Positions 18,300-26,692 are shown, counted from the stretch's first letter. The stretch: 33,329 bases of DNA from Actinomadura bangladeshensis (GCF_004348335.1 NZ_SMJW01000072.1:1-33329), one strand, 5' to 3'. Translations and numbers: made by a program. The notes: a model not told the origin generated them from the sequence alone.

Positions 18300-18845
18300 T
18301 CACGCTCCAGCCCCCTTCCGGGGGCCGCCGAACCATCTCGCCCGAGGCCTTCCGTTCTTGGGATGTCTCGCTCGTGGCTCGGCTTGTCGGAGCGCGGCCG
18401 TGGGTGCCGGTTCGGCGGCGGTGTCGTGGGACGGTGTTGTGCCGCCCCCGGGCGGCAGGCCCCCGCTGTGAACGTGGTTGATCGCGCTTCGTGCTTGGTT
18501 GACGGCTTCGGTGCATCCCGCGCCCTGGTGGCGGGCGTGGAGGATGGCGCGGCTGAAGGCCTCGAGTGCTTCGTCGAGACTCGCGCCGTGGTCACGGACG
18601 AGGCGTCCGTCCATGTGCTGGCGTATGAGGAAGCGTTCGAGTTGGAGGAGGAGTTGGTCGAGACTGGAGGCGGCTGTGTGGACGGCGTCCAGCACCCCGT
18701 AGACGGTCGCCGGTCCGGCAAGGCCGCCCGGTTGGCCGGCGGCCTGCTTCAGCGAGCGGACGGCGCTTTCAAGGTCGTAGGCGAACTGTTCGGTCTCGTA
18801 GTCGGTCAGGCTGTCACGGCCGGGCTGGGTGGGGTCGTGGGTCAT
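18300..18845 (-). CDS. Hypothetical helical protein of the mob operon
   Basis: The 181-residue protein matches no family I know. The N-terminal 115 residues are predicted largely helical and acidic (DYETEQFAYDLESAVRSLKQ, SSLDQLLLQLERFLIRQHMD, LDEALEAFSRAILHARHQ). The C-terminal third is rich in Pro, Gly and Arg and ends RARWFGGPRKGAGA. No signal peptide or membrane segment is seen. The ATG at 18845 has AGGAG 7 nt upstream. It ends 5 nt before the Xis-like gene and follows the relaxase in the same direction, with a gap of about 190 bp, so a role in transfer or its regulation is possible. Confidence 0.7.
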   Translation of the reverse strand: MTHDPTQPGRDSLTDYETEQFAYDLESAVRSLKQAAGQPGGLAGPATVYGVLDAVHTAASSLDQLLLQLERFLIRQHMDGRLVRDHGASLDEALEAFSRAILHARHQGAGCTEAVNQARSAINHVHSGGLPPGGGTTPSHDTAAEPAPTAALRQAEPRARHPKNGRPRARWFGGPRKGAGA

Positions 18846-19039
18846 GAGTGCACTCCTGGAGGTGCAGACCCTCTGCGGGAGGGCCAGAGCTGATCGTGGA
18901 CATGGCCCGTCCTTCCTGTTGAGGAGCAGCAGGCAGACGCTCTGCCACTTCATGACGTTGTTTACGCTCGGTCATTGTGCACGGACTGTGATCATGACTC
19001 CACCACTGCGAACGCATCGGCGAGTCTCACCTCCCCTGG

Positions 19040-20587
19040 TCAGCGCCCGGGTGCACCCTTTCGATGCGAAGGCCCCTGGGAGGGACGAGCCGCGGGGGTA
19101 GCCGCCGACCTCAAACCGTCGACCAGCGGCACAGGGAAGGATTCGGCCACGAGACGTGCCATCGCCCGCCCCTCTTCCAGGGTTTCCGCGACTCGCGGCG
19201 GTACCGAGGTAGCTGACCTGGGTTCCGTCCGGCGGACGGCGTTCAGCCGCTCTGCGGCCCGGCGTGCGGCATCGGCCTGCGCAAGGCGCTGCTGGGCCAA
19301 GCGGTGTTCGGCCGCCGATTCGATGAGGTCTGCGAGGTTCGCTATGAGGAACAGCAGATCAACCGTGAGGTCCCTTTTCTGCTCGCGTCGATCTCCCCAC
19401 CCGACGTTGGTGATCGCGAGCGTCCGTGCCACCGCGCGCAGGGCGCTTCCGTACGGTGTGACCGGTGGCAGGCGGCCGTACGGTTCTCGGGCGGCGCGGT
19501 CGTAGGCGTCGGCGGCCTTGGCCAATTCACGGTTGCCGGTGATGTCCGCCGCGGTGTGCAGGACGTCAGAGGCCGCCGCTGCGAGATCGGCGCGGACACC
19601 CGGATCATGGAGACTTCGCATCTGCCAGGCCGCCGTGCCGGCCGCTCGGGCGGCCTCCCGGTAGGCCGCGGCCCGCACCTCATGGTCGGCGGACGAACCG
19701 GGCGTCCACCTGCGGGACGCGGCCGCCGGTCGGCGGGGCGCTCCGTCGGTCCACTTGTGGCGCAGCTTGGGCAGGGTGAGGTCAGCGGCGAGCTTGCCGC
19801 CGGAGAAGAAGACCGGTTCACCCGCCGAGTTGCTGTAGTCGGGCACCGCGACGGCGTAGCCGGTCACTTCACCTGGCGTCCGCACGCTGAATCTCAGCCG
19901 TACCGCCAGTCCGCGCTCGCGCAGGCCGGCGAAGAACGCCTCCTCGCTGTCGGATGCTGCGGCGACGGCAGCCACGTGCCGACGCAGCGCGACGCGAGGC
20001 GGCTCCTCCAACCCGGCGCGCTGGGCCCGTTCCAGCTCAGGTCGCGAAGGACGGGGCGCTGCCGTCCGATCCGCGGGCGCGGTCCGGCACAGCCCGTACC
20101 GTTGCTCCACGACCTGGCACGCCTCGCGCGCCTTGAGAAAATCACGGTTGATATTGGGCCTCCGGCCGTCCTCTCGCCCGAGTGTGGCCACGACATGGAT
20201 GTGATCCTTCGCGTGACGCACGGCGATCCAGCGGCACGCATCAGGATCGTCGCGCGGTGCGATACCGGTCTGGTGCATCAGCTCCTCAGCGACGTCGGCC
20301 CACTCCTCATCGGTCAAGGCCCGATCCGTAGGGGCCGTCCGCAGCGAGCACTGCCAGACCGGCGCGGCCGGGCGGCTTCGCCTCATCGTCTCCAGGGGCG
20401 AGCGAAGCGCCTCGGCGAGCGGCCGGAGATTACGCTTCCCGTTCGCGCGTCTTGCTGGTTCCAGAGCGGCCGGGTGCCGGTACCCGGCAACGATATGCGG
20501 GTCGGTGTGCTCGTTGCGCTTGCCCGGCCCGTACAGGTAGCGCAGCAGGTTCCCGACATCGACACCGCGAGTGACCTTCGCGATCAC
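19040..20587 (-). CDS. mobA: Relaxase/mobilization nuclease (MobA/VirD2 type)
   Basis: The 515-residue protein would nick oriT and pilot the strand. The N-terminal relaxase domain has candidate catalytic tyrosines in LLRYLYGPGKRNEH (Tyr17/Tyr19) and the metal-binding motif HAKDHIHVV (His125, His129, His131; HxxxHxH). Residues 200-515 are helical and Ala/Arg-rich with no recognised helicase or primase motif. The ATG at 20587 overlaps the mobC stop by 4 nt, so relaxase translation is coupled to MobC. Similar relaxase-MobC pairs are found on actinobacterial integrative elements and plasmids. Confidence 0.9.
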   Translation of the reverse strand: MIAKVTRGVDVGNLLRYLYGPGKRNEHTDPHIVAGYRHPAALEPARRANGKRNLRPLAEALRSPLETMRRSRPAAPVWQCSLRTAPTDRALTDEEWADVAEELMHQTGIAPRDDPDACRWIAVRHAKDHIHVVATLGREDGRRPNINRDFLKAREACQVVEQRYGLCRTAPADRTAAPRPSRPELERAQRAGLEEPPRVALRRHVAAVAAASDSEEAFFAGLRERGLAVRLRFSVRTPGEVTGYAVAVPDYSNSAGEPVFFSGGKLAADLTLPKLRHKWTDGAPRRPAAASRRWTPGSSADHEVRAAAYREAARAAGTAAWQMRSLHDPGVRADLAAAASDVLHTAADITGNRELAKAADAYDRAAREPYGRLPPVTPYGSALRAVARTLAITNVGWGDRREQKRDLTVDLLFLIANLADLIESAAEHRLAQQRLAQADAARRAAERLNAVRRTEPRSATSVPPRVAETLEEGRAMARLVAESFPVPLVDGLRSAATPAARPSQGPSHRKGAPGR

Positions 20588-21003
20588 GGCAGACGTCTAC
20601 CGAGTTCCACGATGACGGCCTCCGCCCGCCGCACCACCTGGAAGCAGTACGCCGCCAACCACGACACCGATTCCGGGACCTCGTTGTAGGCGTTGGCATG
20701 GCGAACGAGTTGGTTGAGGTTGACCCCGACCGCGTTGACCTGACGGCTGGCGTTGCGCAGTTCGGCATGCAACGCCACGAGCGCCCCGTCCACAGGGCGC
20801 TGCTTGCGAATCGCAGTGCGAACCGTCTTTGCAACAAAGGCACTACAGGCCAGCCCTGCTCGGGTCGCCGCTTCGTGGATCTCTACGTACTCCTGGTCAC
20901 TAACGCGGATTCTCAGTTCCCGCTCGCGTCGCCGCCCACCGCCGAGCTTTGCTCGACGCTGCAGCGGCTCCGACCTGTCGTTGCCTCGCTTGTCTGTGGT
21001 CAT
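20584..21003 (-). CDS. mobC: MobC-family relaxosome protein
   Basis: The 139-residue DNA-binding protein helps the relaxase open oriT. An N-terminal basic segment is followed by a ribbon-helix-helix-like part (ELRIRVSDQEYVEIHEAATR, then AGLACSAFVAKTVRTAIR). The MobC signature is ELRNASRQVNAVGVNLNQLVRHAN, followed by WLAAYCFQVVRRAEAVI. The ATG at 21003 has GGAGG 4 nt upstream; upstream in-frame sequence to 21084 runs through the oriT-like repeats and is not used. It is the first gene of the leftward mob operon. Confidence 0.9.
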   Translation of the reverse strand: MTTDKRGNDRSEPLQRRAKLGGGRRRERELRIRVSDQEYVEIHEAATRAGLACSAFVAKTVRTAIRKQRPVDGALVALHAELRNASRQVNAVGVNLNQLVRHANAYNEVPESVSWLAAYCFQVVRRAEAVIVELGRRLP

Positions 21004-21024
21004 ACACCTCCGCCCCTGGCTTTT

Positions 21025-21169
21025 GAGGACCGCGCTCGGTCCCCGCCTGGCCAGTGTGATCTTCCGAGCGGAAGTTATCCACAACAGGTAGCGCTCTACC
21101 AGCTATCTTGCATCCCGCATCGAGCTGACTATGCGTCAGTTCACGAAGGCTAGTTCATGTCAATTGACA
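21025..21169. other. Candidate oriT / relaxosome assembly region
   Basis: Five small palindromes lie in 145 bp just upstream of mobC: GGACCG-CGCT-CGGTCC (21027-21042), CTTCCG-AG-CGGAAG (21061-21074), GGTAG-CGCT-CTACC (21087-21100), CTGAC-TATGC-GTCAG (21125-21139) and TGTCAATTGACA (21158-21169). A TTATCCACA motif (21075-21083), identical to a consensus DnaA box, sits between the second and third. Two hairpins share the loop CGCT. Placement next to mobC-relaxase is what is expected of oriT; the nick site cannot be named. Confidence 0.55.
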
Positions 21170-21846
21170 AGCTGATTCTGACGCTCACTGCCGAGTTCTG
21201 CCGCAGCGTTCACCTTTCTGATGAAATCCTTACTACACGGTCTGCGCGACAAGAACAGAATCGCCGAGAACGTCTTCGGTGTCAGATTCGGCCAGTCGAT
21301 CTGGCGATGGAAGGGCTTTCACCCTACGCAGGCTGCGCGGAGGAGGCAGCCACACTCGTTCCGCCGACGACCTTCCCGGCTTCGACCAAGCCGCGGATGT
21401 CAGCCAATGACACCCATTCGATCCGCTCGGTCCCCTAATCCTCAGTAGGCGGTCCGATGTGGTGGCGCCGACCGCCCAGAGCTGTGGTGCTCCGAGCCGA
21501 AGATCCCTGGGGGCTTGCGGGGACCAGGGGGCGGCCGCAGCTCCCTGCTTCGAACTAGCTCAACCATCTCTTTATAAGAGACCGGCCGCACCAGGACCGC
21601 TGCTCGCACCCAGGTAGACCGGTGACGCCTGGTCGCCGATACCAGCAGCCGTAAGCCTCTGTTGCGGTACTTCCGTGCTGTACAAGCAGCCGCATGCTCC
21701 CGCCACCCTTCTCAGGGACGCAGGTGACGATTGCGGCAACATCCACCCGGTTGCTCGGCCCAGGCTTGAAGATAGAACGGCTGCCTGATCGAGAAGGCTC
21801 GACCCTGTCGATCCTGGCCACCTCGTCCAGACTGACAAGGAGCGCC
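21170..21846. other. Region without a confident gene between oriT candidate and mrr
   Basis: Short open frames exist on both strands (for example 21157-21438 on +, starting MSIDKLILTLTAEF, and 21221-21448 on +), but none has a family I recognise or a clear ribosome-binding site. Base composition is less GC-rich than the flanks. A small hairpin TCTCTT-TAT-AAGAGA lies at 21567-21581. Confidence 0.5.
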
Positions 21847-22773
21847 GTGCCAATCCCCGACTTCCAGACCTTGATGCGGCCTGTGCTGCACCTGCATGCC
21901 GACGGCGAGGACCACGAGTCTGCCGCGATCGTTGCGGCGATGGCCGACCACTTCGCCCTGAGTGCGGACGAGCGTGCAGAGATGCTGCCATCGGGTGGGC
22001 AGAAGCTGTTCAACAACCGGATCGCCTGGTCCATCACCCACATGGCACAAGCGGGGCTACTGGAGCGGCCTCGCCGGGGCGTCACCCGGATCACCACTCG
22101 TGGCCAGAAGGCCATGGCGGAGAACCCGGACCGGGTGGACATGAAGGTCTTGAACCAGTTCGCCGAGTACCGCGAGTTCCGTGCCCGACGCCGCAAGCCC
22201 AGCAAGCCGGTCAACGAGCAGGACGATGCCGCGGATCTGTCGCAGGCGGATGCGTCCCCCTTGGAACTGATCCCGCAACTGGTAGCTGAGGCTCACACCG
22301 CCCTCGCTGACGAACTCGTTGAGCGCCTCCGCCAAGCACCTCCGGAATTCTTGGAGCACTGTGTCCTGAAGTTGCTGACCCGTATGGGCTATGGCGGCCC
22401 TGAAGGTGATGTGCGCCATCTTGGCGGCCCCGGCGATGAAGGCATGGACGGCCTGATCCGCCAAGACCCCCTCGGCCTGGACGTGGTCTACGTCCAGGCC
22501 AAGCGCTACGCCGCCGACCGGACCGTCCACCGCCCCGACGTCCAGGCCTTCGCCGGCGCTCTACAAGGAGCCCAAGCCGCCCGAGGCATCTTCATCGCCA
22601 CCACCCGCTTCTCACCGGGGGCCATCGACTTCGCTGAGAAGGTTCCCTCGCGGATCATCCTGATCGACGGCCGACGACTCGGCGAACTCATGGTCACCTA
22701 TGACTGCGGCGTCCAAGAAGCCCAGACCGTCACGATCAAAAAGATCGACGAAGACTTTTTCACCACCGAATGA
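21847..22773 (+). CDS. mrr: Mrr-type restriction endonuclease (type IV-like)
   Basis: The 308-residue protein has an N-terminal winged-helix Mrr domain (about residues 4-95; PDFQTLMRPVLHLHADGEDH, LPSGGQKLFNNRIAWSITHM, LLERPRRGVTRITTRG). The C-terminal PD-(D/E)XK nuclease domain spans about 160-300, with MGYGGPEGDVRHLGGPGDEG, Asp201 and Q217-A-K219 (VYVQAKRY). Mrr enzymes cut methylated DNA and have no partner methylase, and none is seen here. The GTG at 21847 with AAGGAG 4 nt upstream is chosen because the Mrr_N domain begins directly after it; the in-frame extension to 21694 looks non-coding. It is defence cargo of the IME. Confidence 0.9.
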   Translation: MPIPDFQTLMRPVLHLHADGEDHESAAIVAAMADHFALSADERAEMLPSGGQKLFNNRIAWSITHMAQAGLLERPRRGVTRITTRGQKAMAENPDRVDMKVLNQFAEYREFRARRRKPSKPVNEQDDAADLSQADASPLELIPQLVAEAHTALADELVERLRQAPPEFLEHCVLKLLTRMGYGGPEGDVRHLGGPGDEGMDGLIRQDPLGLDVVYVQAKRYAADRTVHRPDVQAFAGALQGAQAARGIFIATTRFSPGAIDFAEKVPSRIILIDGRRLGELMVTYDCGVQEAQTVTIKKIDEDFFTTE

Positions 22774-23504
22774 CACCCTGAAACTACGGGATGCCGGAGC
22801 CTGTGGATTTACAGTCCCACCGCCAAACGTGCCTGACCTACTGCTACGCTGAGCGTTCCCCCGGACTTCGGCCGGTATTCGGCACGGCGCCCCCGAGTGC
22901 CGGAGGGGACCGCCCCGAGGACCGAAGAACACCCGACCGTCCTCGACGATCCCGTCCAGGTGCGCTTGCCCGTCCGGGATACCTCTGGCGGATGGCGTCA
23001 GTGAGGGGCTAGGGCGGTCGGACAGCCCAGAGAAGCACCCGGAGCTGTTCTTGCAGGTCGGGAGCCCTTTGTTGCTGCTTGGGGCTGACGGGCAGGGGCC
23101 GGGTCGAGCCGACCTTCCGCCCTTCAGCTATGGCAACACCCCTGCCGCGCGAGAGTCGGCCCAGGCTGGACGGTGGGTGAGGTGTGCCGGTGGTTGGGCT
23201 CGTTCGCCGCTGTTGCCGTCACAGCTGGGGGCGCCGACCTCGAGCCTTCAACCGCCGTATATGGCGCTCGTGCTGTCCGGCGCGGCGCCGCGGGGCACGA
23301 TCGATGAGCAACGTTCGCGGGTCGGCTGCCAGCTCGTACAGTTCGATCTCGAATGGCTCGGCGTCGTACTCGACGAGAGGGGCCAAGGCTTCCCGGTCCT
23401 ACTCGACGGTGCCTCGCCGACGTACCCGATCCCGTCAGACGTGCCCGCTCAGCTCCGCCGCGTCCACGCCTCGACGGTAGCTCGGACGGGCGTCCTTGTT
23501 GGGG
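22774..23504. other. Long gap after mrr, with a possible coding remnant
   Basis: No confident gene. On the minus strand an open frame at 23219-23398 encodes coding-like sequence (EYDAEPFEIELYELAADP, then RTLLIDRAPRRRAGQHERH), with only a TTG (23386) as possible start and a stop just upstream. It may be a small gene or the tail of a broken one, downstream of the antitoxin. Confidence 0.4.
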
Positions 23505-23804
23505 TCAGGCTGCTTCGTGCTCGCCAACGGTGATGGTGAACGTGGTGTGCATGGCCTTGGCGATCCGGTCCAGCATCGCCAGGGTCGGCACACCGCCACC
23601 ACCCTCGATGCGCGACAGTGCGGGCTGTGTGATGCCTGCGAGCTCGGCCACTTCTGCTTGGGTGAGTCCCAGTTCCCTGCGGCGCTCGCGGACCATGTCG
23701 CCGAGCCGAAGATCAAGACCGGCCATGTCGTACTCGGGGTGGCTGGGTGCTCCCTCGCGCAGTCGTCGCTCACGGTCAAGCTTCCAACGGGTGTGCCCGG
23801 CCAT
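23505..23804 (-). CDS. XRE-family antitoxin (HigA-like)
   Basis: The 99-residue protein has a central XRE helix-turn-helix: LRLGDMVRERRRELGLTQAEVAEL, then AGITQPALSRIEGGGGVPTLAMLDRIAKAM, over about residues 32-86. A short C-terminal strand follows (TFTITVGEHEAA). The ATG overlaps the TAA of the upstream toxin gene by 1 nt (TAATG), so it is translated with it. Toxin-first order and this pairing are typical of HigBA. The protein should neutralise the toxin and, with it, repress the promoter at about 24180. Confidence 0.88.
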   Translation of the reverse strand: MAGHTRWKLDRERRLREGAPSHPEYDMAGLDLRLGDMVRERRRELGLTQAEVAELAGITQPALSRIEGGGGVPTLAMLDRIAKAMHTTFTITVGEHEAA

Positions 23805-24172
23805 TACTTGCTCCTTTCGTAGACATGGTCTGCTGGTCCTGTGTGGGACGTCTCGCAGACCCGTCGTGCGTTCACCGCTCGCTCCACGTCCCGTGGTTGC
23901 GCGTCGTTGCGAACCTTCTGGAACACCGTAAGTAATACGATCATGCGGTCTGGACCGGTTGGTAGCCAGTACGTGATTCGCCAGGCCGTGTCCTCCAGGT
24001 GGAAGCGAAGTTCGCGGACGCCGTCACGTAGCGCCTTTGTGTGGTCTCCATCGAGCATGTCACCTCGGTCGACCAGGTAGTCGTCCACGTTGCGCATGAC
24101 GCGCTGGTACTGAGCGAAGGTCAGCGTGTCCAGCCACGTGACGATCTCAGGCTCCATCTCGATCTCAAACAT
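23804..24172 (-). CDS. HigB/RelE-like toxin (phage-derived Gp49-like family)
   Basis: The 122-residue protein fits the Gp49-like/HigB family of RelE-fold toxins: PEIVTWLDTLTFAQYQRVMRN, then LRDGVRELRFHLEDTAWRITYW and RMIVLLTVFQKVRNDAQPRDVERA. Members cleave mRNA on the ribosome. Two starts are possible, ATG at 24172 and ATG at 24193; neither has a Shine-Dalgarno. The first lies 11 nt after TATATA, which suggests a very short leader or leaderless mRNA. The gene is first in a two-gene operon with the XRE antitoxin and would help stabilise the IME. Confidence 0.85.
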   Translation of the reverse strand: MFEIEMEPEIVTWLDTLTFAQYQRVMRNVDDYLVDRGDMLDGDHTKALRDGVRELRFHLEDTAWRITYWLPTGPDRMIVLLTVFQKVRNDAQPRDVERAVNARRVCETSHTGPADHVYERSK

Positions 24173-24178
24173 ACTGTT

Positions 24179-24194
24179 GATGATATATACCATC
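24179..24194. promoter_or_regulatory. TA operon operator overlapping its -10 element
   Basis: GATG-N8-CATC with a TATATA centre is a near-perfect 16-bp palindrome located directly upstream of the toxin start. It includes the probable -10 box, consistent with autorepression by the toxin-antitoxin complex. Confidence 0.55.
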
Positions 24195-24258
24195 GACGGT
24201 AAGTCTCGAAACCAAGGTTGTCTAGTCCCCCGGACTTGTAGGCTCGTCGGGGGAGTCA

Positions 24259-24670
24259 ACTGACGCTGTGAGCTCTCGACCGTCCGAGCCGTTGCTGCCA
24301 CCGGCTGGCAGTGGTAGCCGTTCAGAGAAGCCCTCGCGGCGCGAGATCGTGGACGCGGTGCTGTAAGTGGTGCCCACCGGCTGCGCCTGGCGGCAGTTGC
24401 CCACCGACTTCCCGTCGCGGCAGACGGTGTACTGGTACTCCGTGCGTTGGGAGAAGCAGCGGGTCACGCTGCGGATGCTGGACGTGCTGCGGCGGTAGGT
24501 CCGCCAAGGCGAGGCCGTGACGCCGACCCCAGCGCCGGGATCATCGACTCCCAGGGCGTCGACGCTGGCCTGGCTGACCGCAGACCGGCGGCTGGCCCGC
24601 GACTACTAACGCCACACCGCCACCTGCGCAGCCATGATCCCCTGGGCCGCCATCGGCATCATGACCCCTC
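24259..24670 (+). pseudogene. IS5-family transposase remnant
   Basis: The forward frame reads SSRPSEPLLPPAGSGSRSEK, SRREIVDAVL, PTGCAWRQLPTDFPSRQTVY and WEKQRVTLRMLDVLRR, the N-terminal domain of IS5-group transposases. It has a TAA after DAVL and a TAG after LDVLRR. The sequence then shifts frame (AGIIDSQG, start of the DDE domain) and jumps to the C-terminal end (LAWLTADRRLARDY, stop, RHTATCAAMIPWAAIGIM). About 130 codons of the catalytic domain, with most DDE residues, are missing. No clear terminal inverted repeats were found. It is dead. Confidence 0.85.
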
Positions 24671-25345
24671 CATCTGGCCCGCGGCGGACGACCCGCCGTC
24701 CGTCCTTTACATGCTGAGCGGGCCGGCGTCGTGTCGGCACCTCCGTCTCAAGGTCCGCCAGCCTAAAAACCATTGCGCGACGCCCCATGACCTCTGCCCG
24801 ACACGGGCCTAGCTCGGCTTGCGCAGTGCGGTAGGCGCGGACCGTCCGCAGTGGCACGGGTCGGTCGTCGGGTCCGCGCCGCAGACGGCGCTCCCAGCAT
24901 CACACGCGGAGGCGCAGCAGCCGTCCGCAGCCTTGTCCTTGCGGTGGACAGGCCGTCCACATCCGCCCCCCGCGAACTTGGCGCGATTCTTGACCAGTAA
25001 GGGGTGGTCGATCTCATCCAAAGGATGATCAAGCGGAAACAACGGGAGGCCGAGATCCTCCAGCAGCGGCCGCAGTGTCGGCCGAGTGGGTTCCGTCGAT
25101 CAGGTGTCCTCGCTGATCCCGCCGAGTCGTTCGATGTCCTCGGCTGGGATGTCGGTCAGGAGGGAGACGCTGGATGTAGTCGATCCGTCGAGCTCGCGGA
25201 GCTTATCGAGCATAGCCTGACGCATCTCCTCGCGGCGGGACACTAGAGCTCGCGCGGCCTCATTGCCAGAGCCTTCTTGGTCACCCGAGGAAGGGCATCA
25301 TCAGCGATCAACTCCTCTGTTTACGGGTCCACCTTGAGGGGCGCG
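24671..25345. other. Degenerate region between IS remnant and integrase, with two small open frames
   Basis: Two minus-strand frames may be coding. One (24809-25042, 77 aa) is Cys-rich: CCASACDAGSAVCG then DPCHCGRSA, seven of its Cys in 30 residues. The other (25100-25243, 47 aa from GTG 25243) reads VSRREEMRQAMLDKLRELDG, then SVSLLTDIPAEDIERLGG, and looks like real coding sequence downstream of the integrase. Neither matches a family I know. Confidence 0.4.
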
Positions 25346-26626
25346 CTACACAGAGCGCAAGTTCGGCCTTGTCTCGGCGTGCCGGGCGACCAACTGGTCA
25401 GCGAGGACGGCCTGCAGTTGGCTGATCTTCGCTTGGGCTTCGGCGAGTTGAGCTTCGAGGTCTGGGCCTGCGTCCTGGCTGCCCTGGGTTGCGCGGATCT
25501 TGGCGAGGGCTTCCAGTGCCGTCTCGTCGGCGGTGGGGAGGGTGTGGAGGTAGCGCTCCGTCGTGGAGATCTTGCGGTGCCCGAGGCGTTCTTTGACGAC
25601 CTGGAGGTCGGCGCCGCCGGCGAGGAGCCAGGAGGCGTGGGCGTGGCGGAGGTCGTGGATGCGGGGTGACCATCCGAGGTCGGCGGCGGCTCGGGCCGGG
25701 TGCCAGCAGTGGGTTCGGAACCAGTTGGCGGAGATGTGGGGGTCGTCATCGATGACGCGGGGATTGCGGGGGTTGTCCTTGCCCTGGGCACGGCGCTTGG
25801 CGCGATAGGCGGCGTAGGCGGCTCGGCAGTGGCGACATTTGCACTTGCCGAGGCTGTAGGCCGTGGTCGTTCCGTGGGTGTAGGTGCGGCCGTTCGGGGC
25901 TTCGAAGGTGAGGGTGTCGGGGTCTAGGAGTTCGAGGTTGGGTGGCTCGGCTCGGTGGCGGCTGAAGATGAGGTCGTCGGGGGTGAGGTTGTTGGCTTCT
26001 GCATGGGCCTTGAGCTTGGCGACGATCTGGGGGCTGAGCTTGAAGCGGCGCCAGCGCTTGCCCTTGGGATAGTCCTTCACCAGGAAGCGGCGGCCTTCGG
26101 GGTGGAACCTGGGGACGAGTTCGACGACCGAGCGGCTGACGGTGAGGATGCCGGTGGCGAAGTCCAGGTCCTTGACGCGGAGTTCGGTCAGCTCGCCCCA
26201 GCGGAGGCCGCTTTCTATGTCGGTCTCGACCAGGAGCTTGGCGGTCGCGTCCGGGAGCGCCTCGTAGATGCGGGCGAACTGTTCTGCGGTGATGATCTGG
26301 CGCGGCTTCTCGGGGACGGGGTCGGTCTTCACGCCGCGGCTGGGGTGGTAGACGAGGACGCCGTCGTTGACGGCGGTGGTGAAGATGGCGTTGAGGATCG
26401 CGGTTTTGCAGTACTTGATGCTGTAGGCCGAGGCGCCCTGCTTCTTGAGGTGCGTGATCCACTCGCGGACGGTCTCTGAGGTGATGTCCTGCAGCTTCAT
26501 GTCGCCGAAGTACGGCATGACGTGGGCTCCGAGCGCGTAGGCGTAGTCCTGGCGGGTTGAAGCCTCGATGCGGTGGTTCGGAAACCCATGGAAATCCGAG
26601 CGATACCGACGAGTACAAGATGGCAC
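25346..26626 (-). CDS. int: Tyrosine integrase, N-terminally truncated
   Basis: The remaining 426 residues hold the SAM-like core-binding domain (about 18-105, EASTRQDYAYALGAHVMPYFG) and a full catalytic domain with Arg142 (SGLRWGELTELR), Lys187 or Lys190 (VKDYPKGKRWRR), His324-x-x-Arg327 (HDLRHAHASWLL), His350 (RLGHRKISTTERYLH) and nucleophile Tyr359. An insertion at about 258-303 carries KCKCRHC. Phage-type integrases of this family usually have 70-90 more N-terminal residues forming the arm-binding domain. Here an in-frame stop lies at 26651-26653 and attR begins at 26693, so that domain is absent. The GTG at 26626 is the first possible start. Activity is uncertain. Confidence 0.88.
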   Translation of the reverse strand: MPSCTRRYRSDFHGFPNHRIEASTRQDYAYALGAHVMPYFGDMKLQDITSETVREWITHLKKQGASAYSIKYCKTAILNAIFTTAVNDGVLVYHPSRGVKTDPVPEKPRQIITAEQFARIYEALPDATAKLLVETDIESGLRWGELTELRVKDLDFATGILTVSRSVVELVPRFHPEGRRFLVKDYPKGKRWRRFKLSPQIVAKLKAHAEANNLTPDDLIFSRHRAEPPNLELLDPDTLTFEAPNGRTYTHGTTTAYSLGKCKCRHCRAAYAAYRAKRRAQGKDNPRNPRVIDDDPHISANWFRTHCWHPARAAADLGWSPRIHDLRHAHASWLLAGGADLQVVKERLGHRKISTTERYLHTLPTADETALEALAKIRATQGSQDAGPDLEAQLAEAQAKISQLQAVLADQLVARHAETRPNLRSV

Positions 26627-26665
26627 ACGAAACTGCCTCTGACCTGCAGTTTAATGGACTTTCCA

Positions 26666-26686
26666 TGATCACCGAAGGGGTGATCA
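26666..26686. promoter_or_regulatory. Inverted repeat between integrase and attR
   Basis: TGATCACC-GAAGG-GGTGATCA (8-bp arms, 5-nt spacer) lies 7 bp from the attR core and upstream of int. It could be a binding site for integrase, Xis or an int repressor. Confidence 0.5.
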
Positions 26687-26692
26687 GCGCCG

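Noticed and set aside
21075..21083. DnaA-box match as evidence for a replication origin
   Set aside because: A single 9-bp match without a cluster of boxes, AT-rich unwinding element or replication gene is not enough; kept only as part of the oriT candidate.
21157..21438. Plus-strand open frame of 93 codons after the oriT candidate
   Set aside because: No ribosome-binding site, no family similarity, and its start lies inside a palindrome; noted only in the gap entry.
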